This document shows positions 41,471 through 49,478 of a stretch of 64,000 bases of DNA, piece after piece. The DNA is taken from positions 1,441,486-1,505,485 of the forward strand of contig CAWCIV010000004.1 in the NCBI GenBank assembly GCA_963795805.1. Reading direction: 5' to 3'. Under the pieces are notes generated by a model that was given only the letters and a program-made list of their open reading frames with translations, was not told the DNA's origin and did no database searches. The translations under genes and the position numbers were made by a program. Each line of letters opens with the position of its first letter. Positions within the stretch are counted from its first letter, which is position 1. The stretch is from JALYYC01 sp963795805. GTDB lineage: Bacteria; Chloroflexota; Dormibacteria; CF-121.

Positions 41471-42238
41471 ATGAGAATTCTGGTCGTCAACGTCAACACC
41501 AGCGACTCGATGACGGAAAGCATCGCCCAGGCGGCCAGGCGGTATGCCTCCGCCGGCACGGAGACCGTCGCCCTTCAGCCGTACTTCGGCGCCGAAGCAG
41601 TCGACTGCAACTTCGAGAGTTACATCTCTGCCGTCGCCGTCATGGACCGCGTGGTCGCCTACGACAAACCCTTCGATGCGGTCGTCATGGCCGGCTTCGG
41701 CGAGCATGGCCGCGATGGGCTCCAGGAGTTGATCGAACAGCCGGTGCTCGAGATCTGTGAAGCTTCGGCGCACGTCGCCATGATGATCGGCCGCGCCTTC
41801 TCAGTTGTGACCACACTGCAGCGATCCGTTCCCGCGATCGAGGATCGCCTGCGGCTGGCCGGTCTCACCGACCGTTGCGCATCGATCCGGGCAACCGGCA
41901 TGGGCACGCTCGAGGTTGATCGCGATCCGAAGGGAGCAATCAAGGCGATCGTTGCCGAAGCGCGGAAGGCAGTCGAGCAGGATCATGCGGAGGTGCTCTG
42001 TCTTGGTTGCGCCGGGATGGCCGGCCTCGAAGAGGCGATCACCAGCGAGCTGCACGTGCCCGTGATCGATGGCGTCGGGGCAGCGGTACGCCTCGCCGAG
42101 GCGATCGTCGGTCTCGGCGTGAAGACCAGCAAGCGTTCGACCTACGCGCCGCCCGAGCCCAAGAAGATCATCGGTTGGCCACTCTCGGCCAGCCTCGGGC
42201 TGCGGCCGAATGGTGTCGAGGTGCGCTCGCGCGAATGA
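41471..42238 (+). CDS. hydantoin/allantoin racemase-family protein lacking the first catalytic Cys
   Basis: The 255-residue protein (ATG at 41471, weak GGTTCTGGAA upstream) belongs to the Asp/Glu/hydantoin racemase superfamily (MRILVVNVNTSDSMTESI; VPVIDGVGAAVRLAE). In active hydantoin and allantoin racemases two Cys act as acid/base. Here the second is present (LGCAGM, Cys 180), but the first position reads AGFGEHGRDG, with Gly 75 where ACFGDPG-type sequences carry Cys. It could be a related non-racemising enzyme, or use another residue. It lies between allantoinase and allantoicase, with a 4-nt overlap into the latter. Confidence 0.82.
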   Translation: MRILVVNVNTSDSMTESIAQAARRYASAGTETVALQPYFGAEAVDCNFESYISAVAVMDRVVAYDKPFDAVVMAGFGEHGRDGLQELIEQPVLEICEASAHVAMMIGRAFSVVTTLQRSVPAIEDRLRLAGLTDRCASIRATGMGTLEVDRDPKGAIKAIVAEARKAVEQDHAEVLCLGCAGMAGLEEAITSELHVPVIDGVGAAVRLAEAIVGLGVKTSKRSTYAPPEPKKIIGWPLSASLGLRPNGVEVRSRE

Positions 42239-43437
42239 CGTCCGGGACCGACCTCGCCTCGCGCTGGCTCGGAGGTACAGTCATGGCGGCCAGCGACGAA
42301 GCCTTCGGCGACAAAGAGAACCTGCTCCGGCCCGGGCCGCCTGTCAGCGACCCCGGTCGCTACGGCAATCGTGGCGAACTGGTTGATGGCTGGGAGACCC
42401 GTCGACGCCGCGAGCCCGGCAACGACTGGGCTCTGGTTCGGCTTGGCGCTCCGGGCCTGATCACGTCGATCACGGTGGACACCAGCTTCTTCACCGGCAA
42501 CTTCCCGGAGTCGTGCCGGGTGGAGGCCTGCGGCCAGGAGGGCTACCCGGGTCCCGGCGAACTCAGCGAGGCTCAAACGGAGTGGGTGGAGATCGTCCCC
42601 CGCTCGGCACTCCGCGGCAACCAGGAAAACGTCTTTCCCGTATCCGACCCCTGTCGCTTCACCCACGTGAGGCTGTCGATCTTTCCCGATGGGGGAGTGG
42701 CCCGACTGCGGGTCAAAGGTCAGGTGATTCCCGACCCGCGCGAGCTCGACGGGGTGTCCATCGACCTTGCCAGCCGGCGCTACGGCGGCGCGGTGGTGGC
42801 CAGCAGCGACGACTTTTACACCTCGGCGAGCCTGCTCAACCTGCCTGACCTGGCGAGGACAATGGGTGAAGGCTGGGAGACGCGGCGCCGGCGCGACGGG
42901 GGACACGACTTCGTTGTCTTTCGCCTCGCGTTCACCGGGCACGTCCGGCAGCTGATCGTCGACACCTCCCACTTTCGCTACAACGCGACCCCCGAGATCA
43001 TGGTTTACGGCTGCGAGAGCGACGAACCGCCAGGCGTCGATTCAAGTGCATGGAAGCCGATACTCGACCGAACCCGCCTGCAGCCCGATACCTACCACGT
43101 CTTTCCCATATCCCACGCGGCCGCGGTCGGATCCATCCGGCTCGATGCCTTCCCCGACGGCGGCATCTCGCGCGTGCGTGTCATGGGGACAATCGATCCA
43201 CCGGCGCGGCGCCGCGCCGGGTATCGATGGCTCAATTCGCTCACGGTGAATCAAGCCGTGGCGGCCCTAACAGCAGTAGGATTCTCCGTCGCCGCCGCGG
43301 CCCAGCTTGCCGGGCTGCGACCCCTGTCCGAAACCTGGCTGAACGACCAGCTCGGAGAGGCCAGGGCCCGCCCCGTCCAGGGCCTGACATCGGCGCAACT
43401 GAGTCAATTGGCCAGGCTTCTAGGCGGATCAGCCTAA
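42235..43437 (+). CDS. alc: allantoicase with C-terminal extension
   Basis: The 400-residue protein contains two allantoicase repeats of about 150 residues: VMAASDEAFGDKENLL / VVASSDDFYTSASLL, GWETRRRREPGND / GWETRRRRDGGHD, DTSFFTGNFPE / DTSHFRYNATPE and the beta-rich segments between. It hydrolyses allantoate to ureidoglycolate and urea. The ATG at 42235 overlaps the racemase stop. Residues about 332-400 form an additional helical domain (LNSLTVNQAVAALTAVGF, RPLSETWLNDQ) faintly like the first helices of OHCU decarboxylase (URAD) but lacking its catalytic His/Glu. The gene ends with a 4-nt convergent overlap. Confidence 0.88.
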   Translation: MTSGTDLASRWLGGTVMAASDEAFGDKENLLRPGPPVSDPGRYGNRGELVDGWETRRRREPGNDWALVRLGAPGLITSITVDTSFFTGNFPESCRVEACGQEGYPGPGELSEAQTEWVEIVPRSALRGNQENVFPVSDPCRFTHVRLSIFPDGGVARLRVKGQVIPDPRELDGVSIDLASRRYGGAVVASSDDFYTSASLLNLPDLARTMGEGWETRRRRDGGHDFVVFRLAFTGHVRQLIVDTSHFRYNATPEIMVYGCESDEPPGVDSSAWKPILDRTRLQPDTYHVFPISHAAAVGSIRLDAFPDGGISRVRVMGTIDPPARRRAGYRWLNSLTVNQAVAALTAVGFSVAAAAQLAGLRPLSETWLNDQLGEARARPVQGLTSAQLSQLARLLGGSA

Positions 43438-43766
43438 CGCGGCAGCTGTCGCGCCGCCGAACGCCGGGCCATCTCATGTGCGATCCAGCGGCGGCCGAGT
43501 TCGTAGGCGGCGATGCCCAGCAGACTAGGGATCAGAGGCCTGATCGGGTCGACACCGGGTGTCAACCACGACGCGAGCATGACGCCAGGACGGCGGCCGA
43601 ACTCGCGGCCAGGCCGGCCAGCATGCTGCGTCGCGAGCGAGGCGTTGCGAGCGCCCGCGACATACACTCGAACCAACTCTCCGACCGGCCCAATGGGCAC
43701 TCCCGGATGGAATCGACTCGTCCGCTTGAGCTGGAATTTAGCGACCGCTTCACCGTCCGTCAACAA
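43434..43766 (-). pseudogene. fragment of a signal-peptide protein, frame-disrupted
   Basis: Two minus-strand frames together read SRALATPRSRRSMLAG LAASSAAVLAS (alternate frame) followed by WLTPGVDPIRPLIPSLLG IAAYELGRRW. The first part resembles the twin-Arg/lipoprotein-like leaders that begin many secreted proteins of this type of organism. The change of frame near 43585 suggests a shift. The product would be small. This is a weak call. Confidence 0.3.
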
Positions 43767-43859
43767 CCGTCGACGAAGTCTGCCCTTTCGGACAAACGAC
43801 GTAGCGGACGCGCTCGGTTTATCTAAGCCGGCTCAGCAATTCGACACGGTGCTCGGGGA

Positions 43860-44365
43860 CTAGTGGCGCTCGCGGCTTCCCACGAGGATGACACCAGGCG
43901 CGGACAGGACGCCCTCCGGCGGCATCGGGACAGCGTGGGTCCGCTTCAAGTTTTTTGGCTCCATGCTCGCGGCCATCGAGAACCGCCACACGCCGTCTCG
44001 CAAGATCGGAGCGGCCAACTTGTGGAAGTCCGTTGACGGTACCAGGAAGGTGGGATCAGCGAGGCCCATCAGCTCCAGATCCAGGTAGACGAAGAAATAG
44101 CCGTAGAAGGGCTGTTGCCAGGCCGGTCGGCGCGGACGTCGAAAAAGATATTGAGGTGGCGGACGTTCTTCGACATCTTGTGTAGCGTCGCCGCACTCTT
44201 CACCTGGCACGCCACTCCGACGCCGTACTGCCCCCGAACGTGGATTTCGTAGTCGCGTCGCTCGTCATCGCTCACGGGAGCGGCCAGCTCGAGCGCCCCG
44301 CCGCTTCCCAACATCAGGAACCTCGGGAACTCGTACTCGACGATCGGGCGCCCGCGATGTTAAAC
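43860..44365 (-). pseudogene. truncated copy A of a PD-(D/E)XK-like protein
   Basis: Fragments read VSDDERRDYEIHVRGQYGVG with CQVKSAATLHKMSKNVRHLN and then, in another frame, LMGLADPTFLVPSTDFHKLA and VLSAPGVILVGSRERH. This is clearly the same protein as copies B (47153-47741) and C (47745-48347). Compared with B it has lost about 25 codons (between SMAASMEPK and LKRTHAVPMP) and carries a different frameshift. Its N-terminal part ends at about 44365, next to the ABM fragment. Confidence 0.8.
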
Positions 44366-44394
44366 CAATTGCGTACGCGGTACCGGCCCCGACG

Positions 44395-44468
44395 CAGCCG
44401 GGCGCACGGACGGCCCTTTATTTCGTAAACCGGCAGACCGGCAAGACGATTGGCGGTTCCGTCCTGGG
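44395..44468 (+). pseudogene. fragment of the ABM-domain gene at 25510
   Basis: GARTALYFVNRQTGKTIGGS, encoded here, corresponds to GARTALFFVNRQTGKTIAGS in the second domain of the protein at 25510-26160 (25942-26015), with roughly four-fifths nucleotide identity by eye. Neither flank continues the gene. It therefore records a rearrangement involving the 26 kb region or a related locus. Confidence 0.85.
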
Positions 44469-44684
44469 CCCAGGGCATCGGTCGCCCGTAGACCATAAAA
44501 ATATGGGTGGTTTACGGTCGCTAATCTGAGTGTCGAGCAATCAGAAGAACACCGGTTGCACCCTCGCTTTCCACTCGGAAACCGGGCATGCTTGACTTGT
44601 GTGCAAAGCAACCTCAACATTGGTCGCGTTACGTGCGCTCATCCGGGATGCAATGGGAATTCCTCAAGTCGAATCGGCTGAATC

Positions 44685-46361
44685 GTGAGCGCGGATAAGG
44701 GGCAATTGGGAGCAGCGGTAGCTCCCGACTTTCGCCGCTTGTTCGAGACCGCGCCCGGTCTGTATCTGGTGCTGGATCCCGAGCTGAGGGTCGTGGCGGC
44801 CAGCGACCTGTACCTGCAGGCGACGATGACCAAACGCTCCGAGATTTTGGGACGCGCCCTGTTCGAAATCTTTCCGGATAACCCGGACGATCCGCAGGCC
44901 ACCGGCGTGCGCAACCTGCAAGCCTCTCTGGATCGTGTCCGCGCGAAGCTGGTCACAGACACGATGGCGGTGCAGAAGTACGATATCCGGCGCCCGGCTG
45001 GCGAGGGCGGCGGCTTCGAGGAGCGCTACTGGAGCCCGGTGAACTCCCCAGTCCTGGGCAAAACAAGGCGGCTGGAATACATCATCCACCGGGTGGAGGA
45101 CGTGACCGAGTACGTACGACTTCAGCGGCGCGAGATCGAGCAGCAAGAAGTGACTGCCGAGCTTCGAGAGCGCAGCATGAAGATGGAAGCCGAGGTGCTG
45201 GCGCGCTCCGCGGAGTTGCGCGACCTGAATCGACAACTCCGGGCGGCCGATAGGGCCAAGAGCGAGTTCCTGTCGAGGGTGAGCCACGAGCTTCGCACGC
45301 CGCTGGCGGCGATTCTGGGTTTCAGCGAGCTCCTGGGTCTCTCGAACCTCGGCGAGAAAGAAGACCGATTTGTGGCGCTGATTGTCAAGGCGTCAAATCA
45401 TCTATCCGAGCTACTGACCGAAGTCACGGACATTTCGCGCATCGAATCCGGGCACCTGGCCATGTCTCTTGCCCCGGTCGCGGTCGTCCCGCTCCTTTCA
45501 GAGACCGTCGACCTGATGCGGCCGCTGGCGACAACTCACCGGGTTGGAATTGAGTTGGACTCGACCACCGCCGCGAATCTCTACGTTTCTGCTGATCGCC
45601 AGCGGCTTCGGCAGGTTGCCATCAATCTGTTGTCGAACGCGATCAAGTACAACCGGCCCCAGGGCAAGGTAGCGGTTCGCGTCGAGAGTACAGCCGATGA
45701 GCACGCCCGACTCCTGGTCGAGGATACCGGTCCTGGGATTCCAGCGGTCGATATCGACAAGTTGTTTGTGCCCTTCGAAAGGCTCGACGCGGCACACCGT
45801 GGCATCGAGGGCACCGGCCTTGGCCTGACCATCTCGCGCAGCCTGATCGAAGGTATGGGCGGCAGCCTGCGCGCCTCCAGCATCGTCGGCCAGGGCTCGT
45901 CCTTCTCTATCGAGCTGCCGATCTGCGAGCCGTCGGCCCTCGAGGACGGCACGGAGGCCGCGCTGGCGACGACCATCCGATCCTATCCCACCACCTCCCG
46001 AGTCCTGTACATCGAGGATATGGTGACCAATGTGCAGCTCGTCGAAGAGGTCGTCAAACGCCGGCCCTCCATCCATCTCAGGTCAGCCAGCCTTGGTGGT
46101 ACCGGCCTGGAGCTGGCCCGGGAATACCGACCTGACCTCATCCTTCTCGACCTTCATCTGCCTGACATCAACGGTGGGGAGGTGCTCACCCGCCTCCGGG
46201 ACGACGTGACCACCAGGGCGATCCCGGTCGTGGTGCTGACCGCGGACGCAACCCAGCACCAGCTCGACGCGCTGCTCAAGGCCGGCGCGACTCAATACCT
46301 GACAAAGCCGCTGCGCATCCATCGCCTTTTGGAAGTCCTCGATGAACGGCTCGAGGCGTAG
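44685..46361 (+). CDS. hybrid PAS-histidine kinase-receiver protein
   Basis: The 558-residue protein starts with GTG. It has a PAS-like sensor (about 15-140; FRRLFETAPGLYLVLDPELR), a coiled coil (about 145-192), HisKA with RVSHELRTPLAA (His 201), HATPase with VEDTGPGIPAVDI and GTGLGLTISRSL, and a C-terminal receiver domain (about 432-558) with IED at 440-442 and LILLDLHLPD (Asp about 488), Lys in LTKPLR. It has no membrane segment, so it senses a cytoplasmic signal, perhaps through PAS. The downstream gene encodes two more receiver domains, suggesting a phosphorelay. It is bracketed by two degraded copies of the same PD-(D/E)XK-like gene. Confidence 0.92.
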   Translation: MSADKGQLGAAVAPDFRRLFETAPGLYLVLDPELRVVAASDLYLQATMTKRSEILGRALFEIFPDNPDDPQATGVRNLQASLDRVRAKLVTDTMAVQKYDIRRPAGEGGGFEERYWSPVNSPVLGKTRRLEYIIHRVEDVTEYVRLQRREIEQQEVTAELRERSMKMEAEVLARSAELRDLNRQLRAADRAKSEFLSRVSHELRTPLAAILGFSELLGLSNLGEKEDRFVALIVKASNHLSELLTEVTDISRIESGHLAMSLAPVAVVPLLSETVDLMRPLATTHRVGIELDSTTAANLYVSADRQRLRQVAINLLSNAIKYNRPQGKVAVRVESTADEHARLLVEDTGPGIPAVDIDKLFVPFERLDAAHRGIEGTGLGLTISRSLIEGMGGSLRASSIVGQGSSFSIELPICEPSALEDGTEAALATTIRSYPTTSRVLYIEDMVTNVQLVEEVVKRRPSIHLRSASLGGTGLELAREYRPDLILLDLHLPDINGGEVLTRLRDDVTTRAIPVVVLTADATQHQLDALLKAGATQYLTKPLRIHRLLEVLDERLEA

Positions 46362-46459
46362 CTACGGGAGCTGAACCTTTACCCGAGGTCCGCCGACCTG
46401 GGCCGTCAAGGCTCGTTGTCGCCGATGACGACGCCGACTTACGGGAGCTACTCCGGGCC

Positions 46460-47152
46460 ATGGTTACGACCGGCGGTGACAACGAATTTGTCGTCGTCGG
46501 CGAGGCATCCGATGCGGTCGAAGCGGTCTCGGTTGCCGCCGAGCATCAGCCGGATATCGTTTTGCTCGACCTATTGATGCCCGGGGCGGACGGGGTCAAC
46601 GTGATCGGAGAGATCGCCGAACGCTGCCCAGAAACGAGAATCCTGGTCCTTTCCGGACTCGAAGCTGCAGACGGCGGGCCCGCTGCGCGGGCGGCCGGTG
46701 CTCATGGGTACCTGGTCAAGGGTGCATCGAGAACCGAGCTGCTTGCTGCCCTCAGGAAAATCCTTCACGTCAAGGTGAGGCGCCAGACCCGGATCTTGAT
46801 GGCAGAGGATGACCCGACGATCAGGGAGATGTACCAGATCAAGCTGGAGCAGGATGGCTGGGACATACGGATGGCGCCAGATGGTGAGGCCGCCGTGGGG
46901 CTCGCCCAGGTCGCGCCCCCGGATCTTGTCCTTCTCGATATGCAAATGCCGAAGCTCGATGGGATCGGTGTATTGAAGCGTCTACGTGAGCATCGCTCGA
47001 CTCGGGATGTGCCGGTCGTCGTGTTGTCGAACACGCCGGCGACCACGCGGATGGAAGACGCGTATCGACTCGGAATAGTCGCCTGGTTGGTGAAGAGCGC
47101 CATGACACCGAAAGGTGTGTCGGACTTCGTGCGAGGTCTACTGGCGAAGTAG
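46460..47152 (+). CDS. double receiver-domain response regulator, start unclear
   Basis: The frame encodes two receiver domains: the first with VLLDLLMPGAD and Lys in YLVKGAS, the second (about 105-230) with AEDD, LVLLDMQMPKLD and VKSA. There is no DNA-binding domain. Coding similarity extends upstream of the ATG at 46460 to about 46409 (RLVVADDDADLRELLRAM), which supplies the acidic pocket of the first receiver, yet no canonical start exists in that frame after the TGA at 46343-46345. The frame overlaps the kinase stop at 46359-46361, so frameshifting from the kinase, an unusual start or a sequence error is possible. It is probably an output of the hybrid kinase. Confidence 0.75.
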   Translation: MVTTGGDNEFVVVGEASDAVEAVSVAAEHQPDIVLLDLLMPGADGVNVIGEIAERCPETRILVLSGLEAADGGPAARAAGAHGYLVKGASRTELLAALRKILHVKVRRQTRILMAEDDPTIREMYQIKLEQDGWDIRMAPDGEAAVGLAQVAPPDLVLLDMQMPKLDGIGVLKRLREHRSTRDVPVVVLSNTPATTRMEDAYRLGIVAWLVKSAMTPKGVSDFVRGLLAK

Positions 47153-47741
47153 CTAGTGGCTGCCGCGGCTTCCCACGAAGATGACCCCAGGCGCGGACAG
47201 GACTCCCTTCGGCGGCATCGGAACCGCGTGGGCCCGTTTCAAGTCCTTATTGATCTCGAGCAGCGCCCGGCCGAGCTCCAGGGTCTTGACACGGTAACGA
47301 TTCCAGCGGTCCCGGCTCTTCGGCTCCATGCTCGCGGCCATCGAGAACCGCCAGACGCCGTCTCGCAAGATCGGAGCAGCCAGCTTGTGGAAGTCGGTTG
47401 ACGGCACCAGGAAGGTGGGATCAGCGAGGCCCATCAGCTCCAAATCCAGGTAGGCGAAGAAATACCAGTAGAAGGGGCTGTTGACCAGCCGGTCGGCGCG
47501 GACATCGAAAAAGATATTGAGGTGGCGGACGTTCTTCGACATGCGTGTGTAGCGTCGCCGCACTCTTGACCTGGCACGCCACGCCGACACCGTACTGCCC
47601 GCGAACGTGAATTTCGTAGTCGCGTCGCTCGTCATCGCTCACGGGAGCGGCCAGCTCGATGGCTCCGGCGCTGCCCATCATCAGGAACTTCGCGAATTCG
47701 CGCTCGACGATCAGACCCTGCTGGACCGAGCTGATCCGCAA
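47153..47741 (-). pseudogene. copy B of the PD-(D/E)XK-like protein, frameshifted
   Basis: Frame one (from 47741) encodes VQQGLIVEREFAKFL, VSDDERRDYEIHVRGQYGVG and CQVKSAATLH; frame two continues with MSKNVRHLNIFFDVRADRL through VLSAPGVIFVGSRGSH. The switch is at CACACGCATGTCG, where copy A has CACAAGATGTCG, so one extra base probably broke it. The FEIH/YEIH ... QVKS spacing fits the catalytic E ... QxK of PD-(D/E)XK-like (DUF4365-type) nucleases. It lies 3 nt from copy C. Confidence 0.8.
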
Positions 47742-47744
47742 CCT

Positions 47745-48347
47745 TCAGACCTTCCGAGCCCAGATCATGCCAGGCATCTCGAGAAGCTCCGAGGCCGCCT
47801 GCAGTGAGGAACCAGCCTTGACGAGGTCTCTGGTAATCGCCATCACCTTCTTGCCAAGCTCGCGTTGATTGACGCGGTACGGAATCCAGCGATCGTGCGA
47901 CTCGGCCTCCATGCTGGCCTCCAGCGTGAAATGCCACACGTCGCCTTTCCGGCTGGGATTGGCATGTCGATGAAACTCCTCCGATGGAATCAAGAAAGTC
48001 GGATCGGAGAACCGCATGATGGCGGGGTTCAGAAACGCACAGAAATACCAGAACTGCGGATCGCTGACCAGTCGACTGGCCCGGACGTCGAAATGAATCC
48101 GAAGGTAGTGGGCCTTGCCGCTGCCGAGAGTCCCAGTTTCGAGGGCGCTCTTGACCTGCATGGCAAGGGCCGATCCGTACTTCCCGAGAATATGGATTTC
48201 GAAGTCGCGCCGCTCCTCATCGGTGAGCGGCGCCGCCAGTTCGATCTTGCCCCCGCTCCCGATCATCAGCAGCTTCGCGAACTCGTTCTGCGCGATGATG
48301 CCCTGCTGCACAACGGAAATCTTTGATGCAGGCCGTCGTCCCGTCAC
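47745..48347 (-). CDS. PD-(D/E)XK nuclease-like protein (copy C, intact)
   Basis: The 200-residue protein starts with GTG (AGGTGATC upstream). It contains EFAKLLMIGSGGKIELAAPL, DFEIHILGKYGSALAMQVKS and the C-terminal DPTFLIPSEEFHRHA, closely parallel to copies A and B. The E...QxK spacing suggests a restriction-endonuclease-like fold, but the typical acidic Asp is D in DFEIH, which fits only loosely. The start overlaps the upstream frame as GTGA, so it is expressed with the protein at 48344-48568. It is the only one of the three copies that looks functional. Confidence 0.7.
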   Translation of the reverse strand: MTGRRPASKISVVQQGIIAQNEFAKLLMIGSGGKIELAAPLTDEERRDFEIHILGKYGSALAMQVKSALETGTLGSGKAHYLRIHFDVRASRLVSDPQFWYFCAFLNPAIMRFSDPTFLIPSEEFHRHANPSRKGDVWHFTLEASMEAESHDRWIPYRVNQRELGKKVMAITRDLVKAGSSLQAASELLEMPGMIWARKV

Positions 48348-48568
48348 TCGATCACCTGGCTATGGCCTCCGCGCAGCAGGCACTCGAACAGTCCGTAGAT
48401 ATGACCGAGGTCGCCTTTGCCTGGCCGATCTGGGTCGGGAGCCTCCTTGTTGACGATGGAGTCTGTGACGATCAGGACATGAGCGCCATCCGAATCCATG
48501 ATGTTTTGTTTCCAGACATCGGCTGAGTCTCGATCGTTCGCGATCACGAATCCCGCGCGCTCGCCCAT
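48344..48568 (-). CDS. short protein upstream of copy C, probably part of a longer frame
   Basis: From ATG at 48568 the frame encodes 74 residues (MGERAGFVIANDRDSADVWK, HVLIVTDSIVNKEAPDP, ending RGGHSQVIE). The open frame extends upstream for about 15 further codons (SDASAVIRTPRGPDADHI), which look coding but lack a start, so the N-terminus may have been lost. Its stop overlaps the start of copy C by 4 nt, indicating one operon. I do not recognise it. Confidence 0.5.
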   Translation of the reverse strand: MGERAGFVIANDRDSADVWKQNIMDSDGAHVLIVTDSIVNKEAPDPDRPGKGDLGHIYGLFECLLRGGHSQVIE

Positions 48569-48917
48569 GATATGGTCAGCATCGGGCCCTCGCGGCGTTC
48601 GGATGACCGCACTTGCATCTGATCAGTTGGTCAGGGCATCAGCGACAGCAGGAAGATTGGTTCATTGCCGTCGTCGAGTAAACATTGCGGCCAGGATTTA
48701 CTGCAGAAGTATCGTAGAAGCCGCCTTGCGCTTCAATCTTCTCGACGCACTCATGTTTGAACCGAATCGACAACCCTGGTGAAGCTGCGGCTGCGTGGAT
48801 TCGTTTGAGAGCACGAGGGGGATCTTCCAGACGTCAGCTGTCCTCTCAACGATCTGCCTGTTAAATACGGGCTGGATATCGGGACATGCGGTGGCTGAGA
48901 ATATCTTCTTGAGGATG
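48569..48917. other. no gene recognised
   Basis: I see no frame with recognisable protein text on either strand and no strong hairpin. It lies between the small operon with copy C and a degraded region, and is probably leftover sequence. Confidence 0.3.
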
Positions 48918-49142
48918 TCCTATGGCATCACCACAAAGTCGTCGCCGCTTCTGAGATAGAACATCTGTCCGAAGCGGCTGAAGCGGATCCCCCGAACTTT
49001 TGGGGACGTACGTTACGACGATGCCCTTTGTGCCACCGGCGGTCGGGTGGAGTGCTTTCGATTCATAGCCGACGACGGCCGGATATGCGAGTGTTGAGCT
49101 TGCGACCTCGATCTGCTGGAGCAGGCTTCGGCAGTTCCCCAC
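48918..49142 (-). pseudogene. remnant of an unknown gene
   Basis: Two minus-strand frames give SSTLAYPAVVGYESKALH then GGTKGIVVTYVPK and, after a frame change near 48995, VRGIRFSRFGQMFYLRSG DDFVVMP ending in a stop. The second part looks like a real C-terminus. Function is unknown, and I cannot tell whether it is the tail of the helicase remnant upstream on the same strand. Confidence 0.4.
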
Positions 49143-49478
49143 GGGCTCAAGCTGCGAGAGTATGTCTAAGTTGGCGTGAGCGCGCTCGTGGTGCTGATAG
49201 CCCTCAGATAAGCACGCCGCCCATCGATGCGGAGCATCCGGCTCAGCGCTCTACTGAACAGGTGCCTCGGTCGGCCGTCGGGCTCCGCGACGAACCCGGC
49301 TTGGCGGCGAATCACGCGTCGAGCCCGGGATTGCGTAGAACCCGAGTAGAGCATCGGCCAAGTCGACTCCGGTGCGCCCTAAGGAATTCGGCCAGCGAGA
49401 CGTCGCCCAATTCCTCGAGTCTTTCAGCCAACTCCGACCTGAGTTTGGCAACGGAACCCGTTAATGTTGTCCAAAATC

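Noticed and set aside
44240..44470. possible transposon end between copy A and the kinase
   Set aside because: I see no inverted terminal repeats, target duplications or transposase text; the mosaic is better explained by deletions and recombination.
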